A DNA stretch of 64,000 bases from an uncultured Opitutia bacterium (GTDB lineage Bacteria; Verrucomicrobiota; Verrucomicrobiia; Opitutales; Opitutaceae). The notes beneath the pieces are model-generated. The model was not told the origin of the DNA, did no database searches, and saw only the letters and a program-made list of their open reading frames with translations. Numbering within the stretch: the stretch's first letter is position 1; the number at the start of each line of letters is the position of its first letter. Below, piece by piece: positions 9,514 to 17,416 of the stretch. The position numbers and the translations under genes are program-made. The stretch covers positions 1 to 64,000 of the forward strand of contig CAIKHO010000065.1 in NCBI GenBank assembly GCA_903827245.1, read 5' to 3'.

Positions 9514-10089
9514 ATGCGGGTCTTCCGGCCGAGTATCTTGTATTTTTTCGTGGCTTTGGCTCTGCCCTGCGGATGTCCGTTTCTCTCCGCGCAGACCACG
9601 CTGCCGGATTCTCCTTTTCTCACGGCTGGCGCGCCTACCGGCGGCCAGCCGGACGCGCCCGCGGAACCCCACCAACTGACCGGCATCAGTGTCGTGGGCC
9701 AAAAGACGTTCGTGAGCATTTATGAAACAGCCGAAAAGCACAGCCGGTGGATCGCGGTCGGCGAGAGTGCGGGCGACATCCACGTTCTCAGCTGCAATGT
9801 CGCCACTGACCAGTCCGTGATCCGGGTGGGCGGTGAAGTTAAGGTGCTCACCCTGCGGAAGCCGTCCGTCTTGTCGGCCGTCCTTCCTCCATCGTCCGCG
9901 GGAACCGTCTCCGTTGCCCAGCCCGGGGCCGACAGCGCCACCACGCCCACCACTACGAATTCCAGCGACGAAGAGCAGGCCCGCGAGGCCCGTATGCTCG
10001 TGACCGATCTGCTCGAAATCAGCGTGCAACAACGCAAGGCTTACGAGGATGCCCAGAAAAAGGCGGCTGAGCAGGCGGACAAGCCCTAG
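9514..10089 (+). CDS. Small secreted protein of unknown function
   Basis: About 191 residues. I start at ATG 9514 because it gives a clean signal peptide (MRVFRPS, a hydrophobic core, then a cut near LSAQ); a TTG at 9475 would prepend 13 residues that spoil it. The mature part has one compact segment (LTGISVVGQKTFVSIYE ... ALGE-like turn ... GEVKVLTL) that loosely resembles the PilP/GspC-type small beta domains of secretion systems, then an Ala/Thr/Ser-rich linker and a charged helix (QQRKAYEDAQKKAAEQ). No recognised enzymatic motif. It interrupts two epimerase genes, so it may be an envelope accessory factor; this is weak inference. Confidence 0.7.
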   Translation: MRVFRPSILYFFVALALPCGCPFLSAQTTLPDSPFLTAGAPTGGQPDAPAEPHQLTGISVVGQKTFVSIYETAEKHSRWIAVGESAGDIHVLSCNVATDQSVIRVGGEVKVLTLRKPSVLSAVLPPSSAGTVSVAQPGADSATTPTTTNSSDEEQAREARMLVTDLLEISVQQRKAYEDAQKKAAEQADKP

Positions 10090-10187
10090 GCGGTCCGGAC
10101 GAGCTGCCCAAGGCATCCGGTCTTCGTCTCCAGGTCCGCGGCAAAATCGCACTTCCCGCGCCCACGGTTTTTCACAAGGCTGGCCAG

Positions 10188-11261
10188 ATGCGAATCCTCC
10201 TCTCGGGCGCCTGTGGTTTCGTCGGCAGCTCGCTCGCGCGTGCCTTCGCCCAAGGCGGAGCCGGACATCAACTGTGCGGTTTCGATAATTTCATCCGCCC
10301 GGGCAGCGAAAGCAACCGGTCCGAACTGGCCCGGTTAGGCGTAAAGCTTTTCCATGCGGATCTCCGATCCACCAGTGATCTGGATGCCCTGCCGCCATGT
10401 GACTGGGTCATTGACGCCGCGGCCAATCCGAGTGTGCTGGCCGGCCTGGACGGCCGGACCAGTTCCCGCCAGCTCGTGGAGCACAATCTGGCCGGCACCG
10501 TCAACCTGCTCGAATACTGCAAGCTCCACCGGGCCGGCTTCATCCTGCTCAGCACGAGTCGCGTCTACAGCATCCCGCCCCTTGCGAGCTTGCCGGTGGA
10601 AGTGGCGAACAACGCCTTCCGGCCCGCGAGTGATGTCAGGCTGCCCTCAGGCCTCAGCCCGGCGGGCATTGACGAAACCTTCGCCACCACCGCGCCCATT
10701 TCGCTTTACGGAGCCACCAAGCTCGCCAGCGAGGCCCTCGCCTTGGAGTACGGCGAGGCGTTCGGCCTGCCCGTTTTCGTCAACCGCTGCGGCGTGCTCG
10801 CCGGCGCCGGACAGTTCGGGCGGCCCGACCAGGGCATCCTCGCCTACTGGATCAACAGTTACCTGCGCCGACGGGCCCTTAGATACATCGGATTCGGCGG
10901 TCAGGGACACCAGGTGCGCGACTTCCTGCACCCGCGCGACCTCGTGTCTTTGCTCGAGCAGCAGTTTGCCGCGCCGAAACTCGGGGCCGACGAACGCCTG
11001 GCAAATATCTCTGGCGGCCTCCCCTCCGCCCTGTCCCTGCGGCAACTCTCGGATTGGTGCGCGGAGAAATTCGGCCCGCACCCGGTGACCGCCGATCCGG
11101 CCCCGCGACCTTTTGACGTGCCTTGGATGGTGCTCGATCACGCCCGTGCGGCAGGGCAATGGAAATGGCGGCCGCAGACGGCTGTGCGGGATATTTTCGA
11201 CGAGATCGCCGCGCATGCGCTGGCGCACCCCGGATGGCTCGACCTGTCCGCTCCGTTCTGA
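10188..11261 (+). CDS. NAD-dependent epimerase/dehydratase (extended SDR)
   Basis: 357 residues. N-terminal GACGFVGSSLARAF nucleotide-binding loop, active-site LLSTSRVYS near residue 124, and intact catalytic pair Tyr174/Lys178 in SLYGATKLASE. Segments such as NRCGVLAGAGQFGRPDQGI and GQGHQVRDFLHPRDL are typical of CDP-paratose/tyvelose epimerase-like enzymes, so this is a distant paralogue of the gene at 8384 but with the classical Tyr. It would interconvert or dehydrate a nucleotide sugar in the cytoplasm. A glycosyltransferase gene follows 15 bases downstream. The exact sugar is not determinable. Confidence 0.82.
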   Translation: MRILLSGACGFVGSSLARAFAQGGAGHQLCGFDNFIRPGSESNRSELARLGVKLFHADLRSTSDLDALPPCDWVIDAAANPSVLAGLDGRTSSRQLVEHNLAGTVNLLEYCKLHRAGFILLSTSRVYSIPPLASLPVEVANNAFRPASDVRLPSGLSPAGIDETFATTAPISLYGATKLASEALALEYGEAFGLPVFVNRCGVLAGAGQFGRPDQGILAYWINSYLRRRALRYIGFGGQGHQVRDFLHPRDLVSLLEQQFAAPKLGADERLANISGGLPSALSLRQLSDWCAEKFGPHPVTADPAPRPFDVPWMVLDHARAAGQWKWRPQTAVRDIFDEIAAHALAHPGWLDLSAPF

Positions 11262-11276
11262 CCTTCTGCAGCCGTG

Positions 11277-12035
11277 ATGCCCGCCCCCATCCCTGCTCCC
11301 CTGACCCTCTTTTCCGTCGTCATCCCCGCGCGCGATGAGGAGGCCTCCCTGCCCTCGGCGATCCAGGAAATCCACCAGGCCTTGTCGGCCGAGGGTATCC
11401 CGCACGAAATCGTGGTGGTCGATGATGGCAGCAAGGATCGGACCTGGTCCGTCCTCCAGGAATTAAGCCGGACCTATCCCACCCTCGTCCCCGTGCAAAA
11501 CCCGGGGCCGCATGGCTTCGGGCGCGCGGTCATCTTCGGTTTCGATCACAGCCGCGGCGATGCCGTCGTGATCATGATGGCCGACTCCTCGGACGCGCCG
11601 TCCGACGCGGTCAAATACTGGCGTCTCCTGAACGAGGGTTATGACTGTGCCTTTGGCAGCCGTTTTATCAAGGGCGGCCAAGTCATCGACTATCCCCGCG
11701 TCAAGCTGCTCGTCAACCGCCTGGCCAATTTCCTGGTGCGCATTGGCTTCAATATCCCACTCAATGACACGACGAATGCCTTCAAGGCCTACCGGCGCAC
11801 GGTCATTGACGGCTGCCGGCCTTTTCTTGCGCCCCATTTCAACCTCACCGTGGAAATACCCCTCAAGGCCATTGTCCGCGGTTATAGCTGGACCGTGATA
11901 CCCATCACGTGGCGCAACCGCAAACACGGCGAGGCCAAGCTCAAGATCAAGGAAATGGGCAGCCGGTACTTTTTCATCTGCGCCTACGTGTGGCTCGAGA
12001 AATATTTCAGCCGCGGTGATTACCGTCGGAATTGA
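11277..12035 (+). CDS. Family 2 glycosyltransferase, dolichyl-phosphate-mannose synthase-like
   Basis: 252 residues forming a single GT2 domain: FSVVIPARDEEASL at the N terminus, EIVVVDDGSKDRT for the nucleotide-sugar site, a MMADSSDAPSD segment where the usual D-x-D-rich motif lies, and GSRFIKGG. This is the bacterial polyprenyl-phosphate glycosyltransferase (DPM1-like) pattern, charging undecaprenyl phosphate with a sugar. The domain ends without evident C-terminal membrane helices. ATG 11277 is preferred over the adjacent GTG 11274. Such a donor-making enzyme fits with the YfhO-like GT-C proteins upstream, which would use lipid-linked sugars. Confidence 0.85.
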   Translation: MPAPIPAPLTLFSVVIPARDEEASLPSAIQEIHQALSAEGIPHEIVVVDDGSKDRTWSVLQELSRTYPTLVPVQNPGPHGFGRAVIFGFDHSRGDAVVIMMADSSDAPSDAVKYWRLLNEGYDCAFGSRFIKGGQVIDYPRVKLLVNRLANFLVRIGFNIPLNDTTNAFKAYRRTVIDGCRPFLAPHFNLTVEIPLKAIVRGYSWTVIPITWRNRKHGEAKLKIKEMGSRYFFICAYVWLEKYFSRGDYRRN

Positions 12036-12056
12036 TCCCTTTCCTCCCGTCCGGCG

Positions 12057-12081
12057 ACGCGCCGGTTCGGGCGGCGCGTCT
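12057..12081. other. GC-rich hairpin without U-tract
   Basis: GACGCGCCG at 12057-12065 pairs perfectly with CGGCGCGTC at 12073-12081 around a 7-base loop. It lies 22 bases after the GT2 gene. No run of T follows, so it is a possible terminator or mRNA-end stabiliser rather than a convincing intrinsic terminator. Confidence 0.4.
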
Positions 12082-12158
12082 CGAAGTATTCCTGCACCCA
12101 GGCCCCGGGTGAGAAAACCCTTGTTCATCGCATATCCTGTCCCTTTCAATCCTCCTTT

Positions 12159-13031
12159 ATGATTTATCTGCTCGGCGGCTCCGGATACGTGGGCCACGCT
12201 TATCAGGAGCTGCTCACGCGCAAAGGCATCCCTTTTCGCAATTTGAAGCGATCGGAGATCGATTACAGTGACGCTTCCATGCTGACGGCGGCCCTCAAGG
12301 CCGACAAACCGGAGTTCCTGATCAATGCCGCCGGTTACACCGGCAAGCCCAACGTGGACGCCTGTGAACTGCACAAGGCCGAGTGCCTTTTCGGCAACGC
12401 CGTGCTGCCCGGTCGGATCGCCGAGGCCTGCTCGGCTGCCGGCGTGCCGTGGGGCCACGTCTCGTCCGGGTGCATCTTCACCGGCGCCCGGCCGGATGGC
12501 TCCGGCTTCACGGAGGCCGACGCTCCCAACTTCACGTTTCGCCAAAACAATTGCTCGTTCTATAGCGGGACGAAAGCCGTTGGCGAAGAGGTGCTCGCCG
12601 GCCAGTCCAACCTCTTCGTCTGGCGCCTGCGCATTCCGTTCAACGAAATCGACAATCCCCGGAATTATCTCACCAAGCTCCTCCGCTATAATACGCTGCT
12701 CGAGGCGACCAACTCGATCTCCCAGCTCGAGGAATTTGTCGCCGCGACCTTCGCCTGCTGGGAGAAACGCGTGCCTTTTGGGACTTACAACGTCACCAAT
12801 CCAGGGCAGGTCACGACCCACGACGTCGTGGACCTCATCCGTAAAACCGGCGTCTCGAACAAAAGCTTTGTCTTCTTCAAGGACGAATCCGACTTCATGG
12901 CGAAAGCGGCGAAAACCCCCCGCTCCAACTGCGTGATGGACTCGGCCAAGCTCGCCTCCGTCGGCATCCGCCTGACCGAGGTCCACGAAGCCGTCGAGCG
13001 CGACCTCCGCCGCTGGGTCCGCGCTGACTGA
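12159..13031 (+). CDS. RmlD-like NAD(P)-dependent sugar-nucleotide reductase/epimerase
   Basis: 290 residues, short for an extended SDR and typical of dTDP-4-dehydrorhamnose reductase (RmlD) relatives. N-terminal LLGGSGYVGHAYQELL loop, FLINAAGYTGKPNVDACE (RmlD uses 'NaaAyT.VD.aE'), HVSSGCIFTG and the catalytic pair Tyr135/Lys139 in SFYSGTKAVGE. It lies 45 bases before rmlB and with rmlB and rmlA forms a deoxysugar set. Because rmlC is missing nearby, it may reduce a dTDP-4-keto-6-deoxyhexose without prior epimerisation. The RmlD-like assignment is good; dTDP-rhamnose as product is not proven. Confidence 0.8.
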   Translation: MIYLLGGSGYVGHAYQELLTRKGIPFRNLKRSEIDYSDASMLTAALKADKPEFLINAAGYTGKPNVDACELHKAECLFGNAVLPGRIAEACSAAGVPWGHVSSGCIFTGARPDGSGFTEADAPNFTFRQNNCSFYSGTKAVGEEVLAGQSNLFVWRLRIPFNEIDNPRNYLTKLLRYNTLLEATNSISQLEEFVAATFACWEKRVPFGTYNVTNPGQVTTHDVVDLIRKTGVSNKSFVFFKDESDFMAKAAKTPRSNCVMDSAKLASVGIRLTEVHEAVERDLRRWVRAD

Positions 13032-13076
13032 GCCGGCGACCCAGGTCCTCCGCTGCCTTCGATCTTCGCTCCACTC

Positions 13077-14144
13077 ATGAACCTTCTCGTCACCGGCGGC
13101 TGCGGCTTCATCGGCAGCAATTTCATCCGCCAGCGCTTGCTCGAAAAAACCTCGCCCCTCGCGAGACTCGTCAACCTCGACGCCCTCACCTACGCCGGGA
13201 ATCCCGCCAACCTCGCCGACCTCGCGTCCGATCCGCGCTACGTTTTCGTCCACGGCGACATTGGCGACGCCACGCTCGTCCCGCGCCTGCTCGCGGAGCA
13301 CCAGATCGACGCCATCGTCAACTTCGCCGCCGAGTCCCACGTCGACCGCTCCATCGACTCACCCGAGCCTTTTATCCAGACCAATGTCGTCGGCACCCTG
13401 AGGTTGCTCAACGGCACGCGACTCTATTGGTCAAAACTGCCTGAGCCGAAAAAATCCGCTTTCCGGTTCCTGCACGTGTCAACGGATGAAGTCTACGGCA
13501 CGCTGTCCGCCACCGATCCCGCGTTCACCGAGGAAACACCCTTCGCGCCCAATTCGCCCTATGCCGCCTCCAAGGCAGCCAGCGACCATCTGGTGCGCTC
13601 CTACCAGCACACGTTCAAGCTGCCCACCCTCACCACCAACTGCTCGAACAATTACGGCCCGTATCATTTTCCGGAAAAACTCATCCCCCTGGTGATTCTC
13701 AACGCCCTTGAGGGCCGGCCGTTGCCCGTTTATGGCGACGGCCAGCAGATCCGCGACTGGCTCTTCGTCGAGGACCATGCCGCCGCCATCTGGCTCGTGC
13801 TGCAAAGGGGCCGCATCGGCGAAACCTATAATATCGGCGGCCTCAATGAAAAGCCGAACATCGAGATCGTGCAGACTATCTGCGCCCTGCTTGATCAAAA
13901 ATCACCCCGCCCCGACGGCCGGCCTTACGCCGCCCAGATCACTTACGTGGCCGATCGGCCTGGCCATGATCGGCGCTATGCCATCGACTGCACCAAGCTG
14001 CAGCGCGAACTCGGTTGGGTCCCGCGCGAAGATTTTAACACCGGCATCGCGAAGACCGTCGACTGGTACCTCCGACACCGCGACTGGGCCGCAGACATCA
14101 CTTCAAAAAAATACGCCCGTGAGCGGCTTGGGGTGGCGAAGTAG
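13077..14144 (+). CDS. rfbB: dTDP-glucose 4,6-dehydratase RmlB
   Basis: 355 residues, the usual length. It converts dTDP-glucose to dTDP-4-keto-6-deoxyglucose with bound NAD+. Hallmarks: [18 protein letters not shown] at the N terminus, [11 protein letters not shown] with the catalytic Asp/Glu pair of the dehydratase subfamily, [13 protein letters not shown] with Tyr162/Lys166, [18 protein letters not shown], and [15 protein letters not shown]. Next to rmlA (55 bases downstream), so both first steps of dTDP-deoxyhexose synthesis are encoded together. The stop codon is followed immediately by a small palindrome. Confidence 0.95.
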   Translation: MNLLVTGGCGFIGSNFIRQRLLEKTSPLARLVNLDALTYAGNPANLADLASDPRYVFVHGDIGDATLVPRLLAEHQIDAIVNFAAESHVDRSIDSPEPFIQTNVVGTLRLLNGTRLYWSKLPEPKKSAFRFLHVSTDEVYGTLSATDPAFTEETPFAPNSPYAASKAASDHLVRSYQHTFKLPTLTTNCSNNYGPYHFPEKLIPLVILNALEGRPLPVYGDGQQIRDWLFVEDHAAAIWLVLQRGRIGETYNIGGLNEKPNIEIVQTICALLDQKSPRPDGRPYAAQITYVADRPGHDRRYAIDCTKLQRELGWVPREDFNTGIAKTVDWYLRHRDWAADITSKKYARERLGVAK

Positions 14145-14145
14145 T

Positions 14146-14180
14146 TTTAAGCTGTAAGCCCGGACGCTTACGCCCTTAAA
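14146..14180. repeat. Palindrome between rmlB and rmlA
   Basis: TTTAAGCTGTAAGC at 14146-14159 is mirrored by GCTTACGCCCTTAAA at 14166-14180, starting two bases after the rmlB stop codon. Further 'ccttacccgcttacc' words continue to the rmlA start. Same style as the other low-complexity palindromes in the window. Confidence 0.6.
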
Positions 14181-14199
14181 CCTTACCCGCTTACCACTC

Positions 14200-15078
14200 A
14201 TGCAACGCAAAGGCATCATCCTCGCCGGCGGCTCCGGCACCCGGCTCTTTCCCCTGACCATAGCGGTGAGCAAGCAGCTCATGCCCGTCTACGACAAGCC
14301 GATGATTTATTATCCGCTTTCGGTCCTGATGCTCGCGGGGATCCGGGAGATCCTGGTCATTTCGACGCCGACCGACCTTCCGCTCTTCCGTCGCCTGCTG
14401 GGCGATGGTGCCAATCTCGGGCTCAAGCTCAGCTACGCCGAGCAACCCAGCCCCGACGGGCTCGCCCAAGCGTTTCTCATCGGCGCCGATCATGTCGCCG
14501 GTTCGCCTTCCGCGCTGATTCTCGGCGACAATCTTTTTTACGGGCATGACATCGGCCGCTCCCTCGCGACCGCCGGCGCGCGCACCAGCGGCGCCACCAT
14601 CTTCGGCTATCATGTGGCCGATCCCAAGAGCTACGGCGTCGTCGAGTTTGCCCCGGATGGCCGGGTGCTCTCGCTCGAGGAGAAACCGGCCCAGCCAAGA
14701 TCGAACTATGCAATTCCCGGACTCTACTTCTACGATCAGGACGTCGTTACGCTCGCCCGCCGGCTGAAGCCGTCAAAGCGCGGCGAGCTTGAGATCACCG
14801 ACCTCAACCGCCTCTACCTCGAGGCGGGGCGGCTCCACGTCGAGCTGCTGGGGCGCGGCACCGCCTGGCTGGACACCGGCACGCACGATTCCCTCCTCGA
14901 TGCGGCCCAATTCGTCCACGTGATCGAAAACCGCCAAGGCCTGAAGATCGCCTGCCTCGAGGAGATCGCCTTCCGCCAGGGCTGGATTGATCGGGCCGGA
15001 CTCGAGGCCAACATCACGAAGCTGGGTAAATCGAGCTACGGCGCCTATCTCCGGAAGGTCCTCGATGAGATCGCCTAG
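14200..15078 (+). CDS. rfbA: Glucose-1-phosphate thymidylyltransferase RmlA
   Basis: 292 residues, standard length. Makes dTDP-glucose from dTTP and glucose-1-phosphate. It carries the nucleotidyltransferase signature [37 protein letters not shown], the [13 protein letters not shown] segment with the substrate-binding residues, [10 protein letters not shown] (metal-binding Asp) and FLEEKP-like [14 protein letters not shown], and the C-terminal [10 protein letters not shown]. It feeds RmlB directly upstream. Highly confident family call. Confidence 0.96.
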   Translation: MQRKGIILAGGSGTRLFPLTIAVSKQLMPVYDKPMIYYPLSVLMLAGIREILVISTPTDLPLFRRLLGDGANLGLKLSYAEQPSPDGLAQAFLIGADHVAGSPSALILGDNLFYGHDIGRSLATAGARTSGATIFGYHVADPKSYGVVEFAPDGRVLSLEEKPAQPRSNYAIPGLYFYDQDVVTLARRLKPSKRGELEITDLNRLYLEAGRLHVELLGRGTAWLDTGTHDSLLDAAQFVHVIENRQGLKIACLEEIAFRQGWIDRAGLEANITKLGKSSYGAYLRKVLDEIA

Positions 15079-15126
15079 AATTGCCCGCCCCATCCCTGGT
15101 CCCCGGCGTTTTCAACCCGCCCCACG

Positions 15127-16056
15127 GTGCAGGTTTCGTTCATCATCCCGCTTTTTGACTGCCTGGCGCTGACGCAGGCAATGGTCCGGAGCCTGCAGGC
15201 CACCCTGCCGCCGGCGCTGGACCACGAGATCATCCTGGTCGACGACGGCAGCACGGACGGCACCCGGGCCTGGCTGGCGACGCTGCAGCCTCCGTTTCGC
15301 GTCGTCCTGCATGAACGCAATCTGGGGTATGCCGCCGCGAACAATCATGGCGCGGCCATCGCGCGCGGCGAAATCCTGGCCCTTTTGAACAACGACCTGG
15401 TGCTGAAGTCCCGCTGGCTTGAGCCCATGCTCGCCCTGCTACAACGGCTTGGGCCTCAGGCCGGACTCGTCGGCAACGTGCAGCGCGTGGCCGCCACCGG
15501 CGCCATCGACCATGCGGGCATCTTTATCAACTCCAAGGGCAAGCCCGAGCATGAGCGAACCCTTCCCTGGTGGGCCTGGCTTCCGGTCGCCCAATGGCGG
15601 CAAGCCGACATGGTCACCGGGGCGTGCATGCTCATCCCGCGCGCCTTGTGGCAGCAACTCGGCGGATTTGACGAAGGCTATGTGAACGGTTGCGAGGACG
15701 TGGATCTCTGCCTCCGCGCCCGCCAGGCCGGCCGCACCAACGCCGTCGCGCTCAACAGCGTGGTCTCTCATCACGTGAGCTCGTCGCCCGGCCGCAAGGC
15801 ACGCAACGAGCAGAACACCTTCCGCCTGACGCGCCGCTGGCAGCGGGAACTCGCCGCTTGCGCCACGCGGCGCTGGTGCCGGGACTATTGCGAAGGCAAC
15901 CTGTTCCTGCCGCGGGATCGTGCGCCCCTTCTTACGCTGAAAATCTGGGCCTATGCCGCCAGTCTGAGCCGCACACCGCCGTCCGTGGCCACCGCCGCCG
16001 TGAACGCCGCCATCGGCCAGGAGCTGGCGCGCTGGCAGGAAATGTTTGCGCCTTAG
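15127..16056 (+). CDS. Family 2 glycosyltransferase (rhamnosyltransferase-like)
   Basis: 309 residues from a GTG start at 15127, the first start giving the complete fold (VQ/MQVSFIIPLFDC). GT2 landmarks: EIILVDDGSTDGTRAWL, LLNNDLVLKSRWLEPML (the 'NND' metal motif), VTGACMLIPRALWQQLGGFDEGY and NGCEDVDLCLRARQAG, which together are characteristic of the inverting GT2 enzymes often annotated as rhamnosyltransferases. It begins 48 bases after rmlA, so a dTDP-deoxyhexose donor is plausible. The stop codon TAG overlaps the beginning of a repeated palindromic element. Confidence 0.85.
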   Translation: MQVSFIIPLFDCLALTQAMVRSLQATLPPALDHEIILVDDGSTDGTRAWLATLQPPFRVVLHERNLGYAAANNHGAAIARGEILALLNNDLVLKSRWLEPMLALLQRLGPQAGLVGNVQRVAATGAIDHAGIFINSKGKPEHERTLPWWAWLPVAQWRQADMVTGACMLIPRALWQQLGGFDEGYVNGCEDVDLCLRARQAGRTNAVALNSVVSHHVSSSPGRKARNEQNTFRLTRRWQRELAACATRRWCRDYCEGNLFLPRDRAPLLTLKIWAYAASLSRTPPSVATAAVNAAIGQELARWQEMFAP

Positions 16057-16173
16057 CCGGAGCCGATGCCGTTGAATCGCAGCGATCGGTGTAGCAGCCG
16101 GGGTAACGAGGCTGGGTTTGGTGACTCACCTCAAACCAGCCTCCTCACTTCGGCTGCTACCGGCGACTGCATC
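16055..16173. repeat. Palindromic repeat element, family A copy 1
   Basis: About 110-120 bases that recur at 34061-34176 with high identity, including shared inner stem GAGGCTGGGTTTG / CAAACCAGCCTC and outer stem GTAGCAGCCG / CGGCTGCTAC. Similarity starts within the stop codon of the preceding gene in both copies. No transposase is seen. A REP/BIME-like non-autonomous element is the likely interpretation. Confidence 0.75.
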
Positions 16174-16203
16174 GTCCCGGCTCAGGCACCTCCCGCTTGC
16201 GCG

Positions 16204-17136
16204 CTATTTGCTGCGGACCATGTCCCGCACCACGGCCTGGGGGCGCTGGTTTATGGTCAGAAACATCCGGCCGATGTATTCTCCGATCAAGCCGAGCATC
16301 ACCAGTTGCACGCCGGAAAAAAGCACGAGGGCCGACATCAGCCAGCCAAAGCCGTATTGCGGCCCGCGGTTCGTGAGCCAGAGGCAGACGACCACGCCAA
16401 ACGCGATCAGCCCGGCCAGGGCCACCACCAGCCCGAGCAGCGTCGCCACGCGGAGCGGAAAAACGGAGAAATTCACCCACGAGCTCAGCCACAACCGGAG
16501 CAGGCGGCGCAGGGTGTAGCCGCTGCTGCCGGTCTGCCGGGCTTCATGCCGCACCTCGATCGATCCAATGCGCTGGGTCATCTGCAACAGCAGTCCGTCG
16601 ATGTACGGATAAGGGCCGGTGTAGCCTGACACCTGTCCCGCCACGAACGCGCTCACGCACCGGAAGCTCGAGAGATAAAATCCCGCCGGCTTGTCCAGCG
16701 CCCAATCGGTCACGCGGTTCGTCAACCAGCTGCCGGCATTGCGCCAAGCCGAATGCTGCTTCACCTCATAGTGGCCGAAAACGACATCGAGCCCGGTCTC
16801 CCGCGCATGCCGCCAGAGCCGCACGGCCTCCGCGGGGGGATTCTGCCCGTCGTCGTCCAGATTGACGACGTAGGCGCCGCGAGCCTGCCGCCAGCCCGTG
16901 AGCACCGCGTTGTGCTCGCCAAAATTCCGCGCATGCTCGATGTAGACGACCGGCACCGCGGCCGTGCGCACCAGTTCGCGGCAGACCGCCGCCGTCGCAT
17001 CGGCACTGCCGTCGTTCACTAGCACGATCTCGTGTCCGCCCTCAATCGCGAGGCTTTCGATTTCCCGCACCAGCGCCGCGATCGTCTGCGCGCTGTTGTA
17101 GAGGGGAATGACAAAGCTGAGGGCGGGGCCGGACAT
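16204..17136 (-). CDS. Membrane-anchored family 2 glycosyltransferase, ArnC/GtrB-like
   Basis: 310 residues. The N-terminal two thirds is a GT2 domain (LSFVIPLYNSAQTI, EIVLVNDGSADAT, YVVNLDDDGQNPPAEA, VVFGHYEVKQHS). The C-terminal third has two hydrophobic helices (about residues 228-255 and 262-290) ending in GLIGEYIGRMFLTINQRP, the signature end of ArnC/GtrB/YfdH undecaprenyl-phosphate glycosyltransferases. It would attach a sugar to undecaprenyl phosphate on the cytoplasmic face. It is convergent with the GT2 gene at 15127 and lies downstream of the minus-strand epimerase group, separated by a 131-base palindromic element. Confidence 0.9.
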   Translation of the reverse strand: MSGPALSFVIPLYNSAQTIAALVREIESLAIEGGHEIVLVNDGSADATAAVCRELVRTAAVPVVYIEHARNFGEHNAVLTGWRQARGAYVVNLDDDGQNPPAEAVRLWRHARETGLDVVFGHYEVKQHSAWRNAGSWLTNRVTDWALDKPAGFYLSSFRCVSAFVAGQVSGYTGPYPYIDGLLLQMTQRIGSIEVRHEARQTGSSGYTLRRLLRLWLSSWVNFSVFPLRVATLLGLVVALAGLIAFGVVVCLWLTNRGPQYGFGWLMSALVLFSGVQLVMLGLIGEYIGRMFLTINQRPQAVVRDMVRSK

Positions 17137-17285
17137 CGCGTTTTAATTAGCCGTAAAACCGACCCGAGGCGCAAGCACTCCTTGGGTCCCCTCATTCCAG
17201 CCGATTCATAGCCAGCCTACCGAGGCGGATGACTCAATCCGGATCACGGATTGCGATCTCAACGGATCGAGACCGGAAGCAACTC

Positions 17286-17416
17286 ATACCAACGTCTGCG
17301 AGGTTTTGTGCTTTAGCCTACTGGCCAATTCATGCCAGTAGGCCCAGGTGGCCGCCGACCTCCGGGCGGCGGCCACCCTATAAGACATAAGTCCAAAACC
17401 AACCGGACGTTGGTAT
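17286..17416. repeat. 131-base palindromic element with 10-base terminal inverted repeats
   Basis: ATACCAACGT at 17286-17295 is exactly inverted at 17407-17416. Inside, GCCTACTGGC pairs with GCCAGTAGGC around CAATTCAT-like loop bases, and GGTGGCCGCCG pairs with CGGCGGCCACC; the arms between also match imperfectly. The right end overlaps by one base the TGA stop codon of the epimerase gene on the minus strand. MITE-like or REP-like element; no coding potential. Confidence 0.75.

Noticed and set aside
12057-12081. Intrinsic terminator after the GT2 gene
   Set aside because: The stem is perfect but no T-run follows, unlike the two accepted terminators.
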